NCBI GenBank assembly: GCA_031282925.1
Contig: JAITCT010000022.1
Location: 1 to 5,148, forward strand
Origin: Dysgonamonadaceae bacterium
GTDB taxonomy: Bacteria; Bacteroidota; Bacteroidia; Bacteroidales; Azobacteroidaceae
Reading direction: 5' to 3'
DNA: 5,148 bases
Shown: in pieces, positions 5,008 to 5,148 of the stretch
Numbering within the stretch: position 1 is the first letter of the stretch
How the letters are laid out: each line of letters begins with the position of its first letter
Translations under genes and position numbers: made by a program
Notes under the pieces: model-generated
The model's database searches: none
Told to the model about the DNA's origin: nothing
What the model saw: only the letters and a program-made list of their open reading frames with translations

Positions 5008-5148
5008 TTAAAACGAAAATTGCAACATTACCTGCGCCGTGTGCTGCGCCAGTCCCAAATCGTCGTTATCGCGGGCAAGCTGGTCTTTGTGTCCCCATTT
5101 GCCGAGGTACTGATACATGGCCTGCAATTTCAGGTTATATCCCGAAAT
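5008..5148 (-). CDS. C-terminus of an outer-membrane porin-like beta-barrel (partial)
   Basis: The last 46 residues of a gene whose start lies beyond the right edge. The stop is TAA at 5010-5008. The text shows two amphipathic beta strands, SGYNLKLQAMYQYLGKW and AQHTAQVMLQFSF, joined by a charged loop KDQLARDNDDLG. It ends in Phe, the terminal signature of outer-membrane barrels recognised by the BAM machinery. The strand text resembles the end of the Bacteroidota Porin_O_P (phosphate-selective porin) family, although 46 residues cannot settle the family. It is transcribed toward the cytochrome lipoprotein gene, 142 nt away. Confidence 0.62.
   Translation of the reverse strand: MSGYNLKLQAMYQYLGKWGHKDQLARDNDDLGLAQHTAQVMLQFSF

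Noticed and set aside
5004..5015. CGTTTTAAAACG-like palindrome at the porin stop codon as a terminator
   Set aside because: It is only A/T pairing across the stop codon with no following T-tract on the minus strand; the nearby AACC/GGTT hairpin is too short.

Overview
The window looks like a chromosomal segment of a member of the Bacteroidota, most likely order Bacteroidales. Three observations support this. A DUF3256-type secreted protein lies next to a short FtsB/DivIC division protein. Promoters fit the Bacteroidota pattern (TTTG, about 20 nt, TAnnTTTG) and there are no convincing Shine-Dalgarno sites. At the right edge is the C-terminus of an outer-membrane beta-barrel resembling the Porin_O_P family. 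All product calls come from reading the sequence; no database search was possible.

Layout, left to right. (1) Positions 1-75 hold the very end of an upstream gene and a strong intrinsic terminator. (2) Positions 76-848 carry no convincing gene. They are full of structured repeats: a decamer triplet (221-250), a long hairpin (315-359), two roughly 90%-identical copies of an 83-90 nt element (413-495 and 653-742), and two abutting palindromes in front of the second copy. (3) Positions 794-1940 hold a promoter and a GT-B glycosyltransferase of the MurG/MJ1255-like kind with a GTG start. (4) A DUF3256 secreted protein (1909-2544, minus) converges on the glycosyltransferase and overlaps it by 32 nt. 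(5) A 154-nt divergent region carries promoters for DUF3256 (minus) and for the FtsB/DivIC protein (2699-3001, plus). (6) A leftward gene group occupies 5148-3024: the end of a porin-like protein, a lipoprotein with one c-type haem motif, and, 3 nt downstream of it, a two-domain YjgF/Rid-fold protein that looks like a chorismatase (FkbO/Hyg5/XanB2-like) rather than an imine deaminase.

The left half is ordinary envelope biology: sugar transfer, a periplasmic or outer-membrane protein, and septum formation. The right-hand group is the most interesting part. A tightly coupled pair joins a lipid-anchored cytochrome, whose usual distal methionine seems replaced by His-Pro-His, to a probable chorismate-using enzyme, downstream of a porin-like gene. 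What they do together is unknown. The cytochrome start codon abuts five degenerate octamers. The 3' end of the chorismatase-like gene contains a hairpin that shares a 17-nt identical stretch, in inverted orientation, with the long hairpin at 315-359. This suggests that a dispersed repeat supplies the gene's last codons, stop codon and possible terminator.
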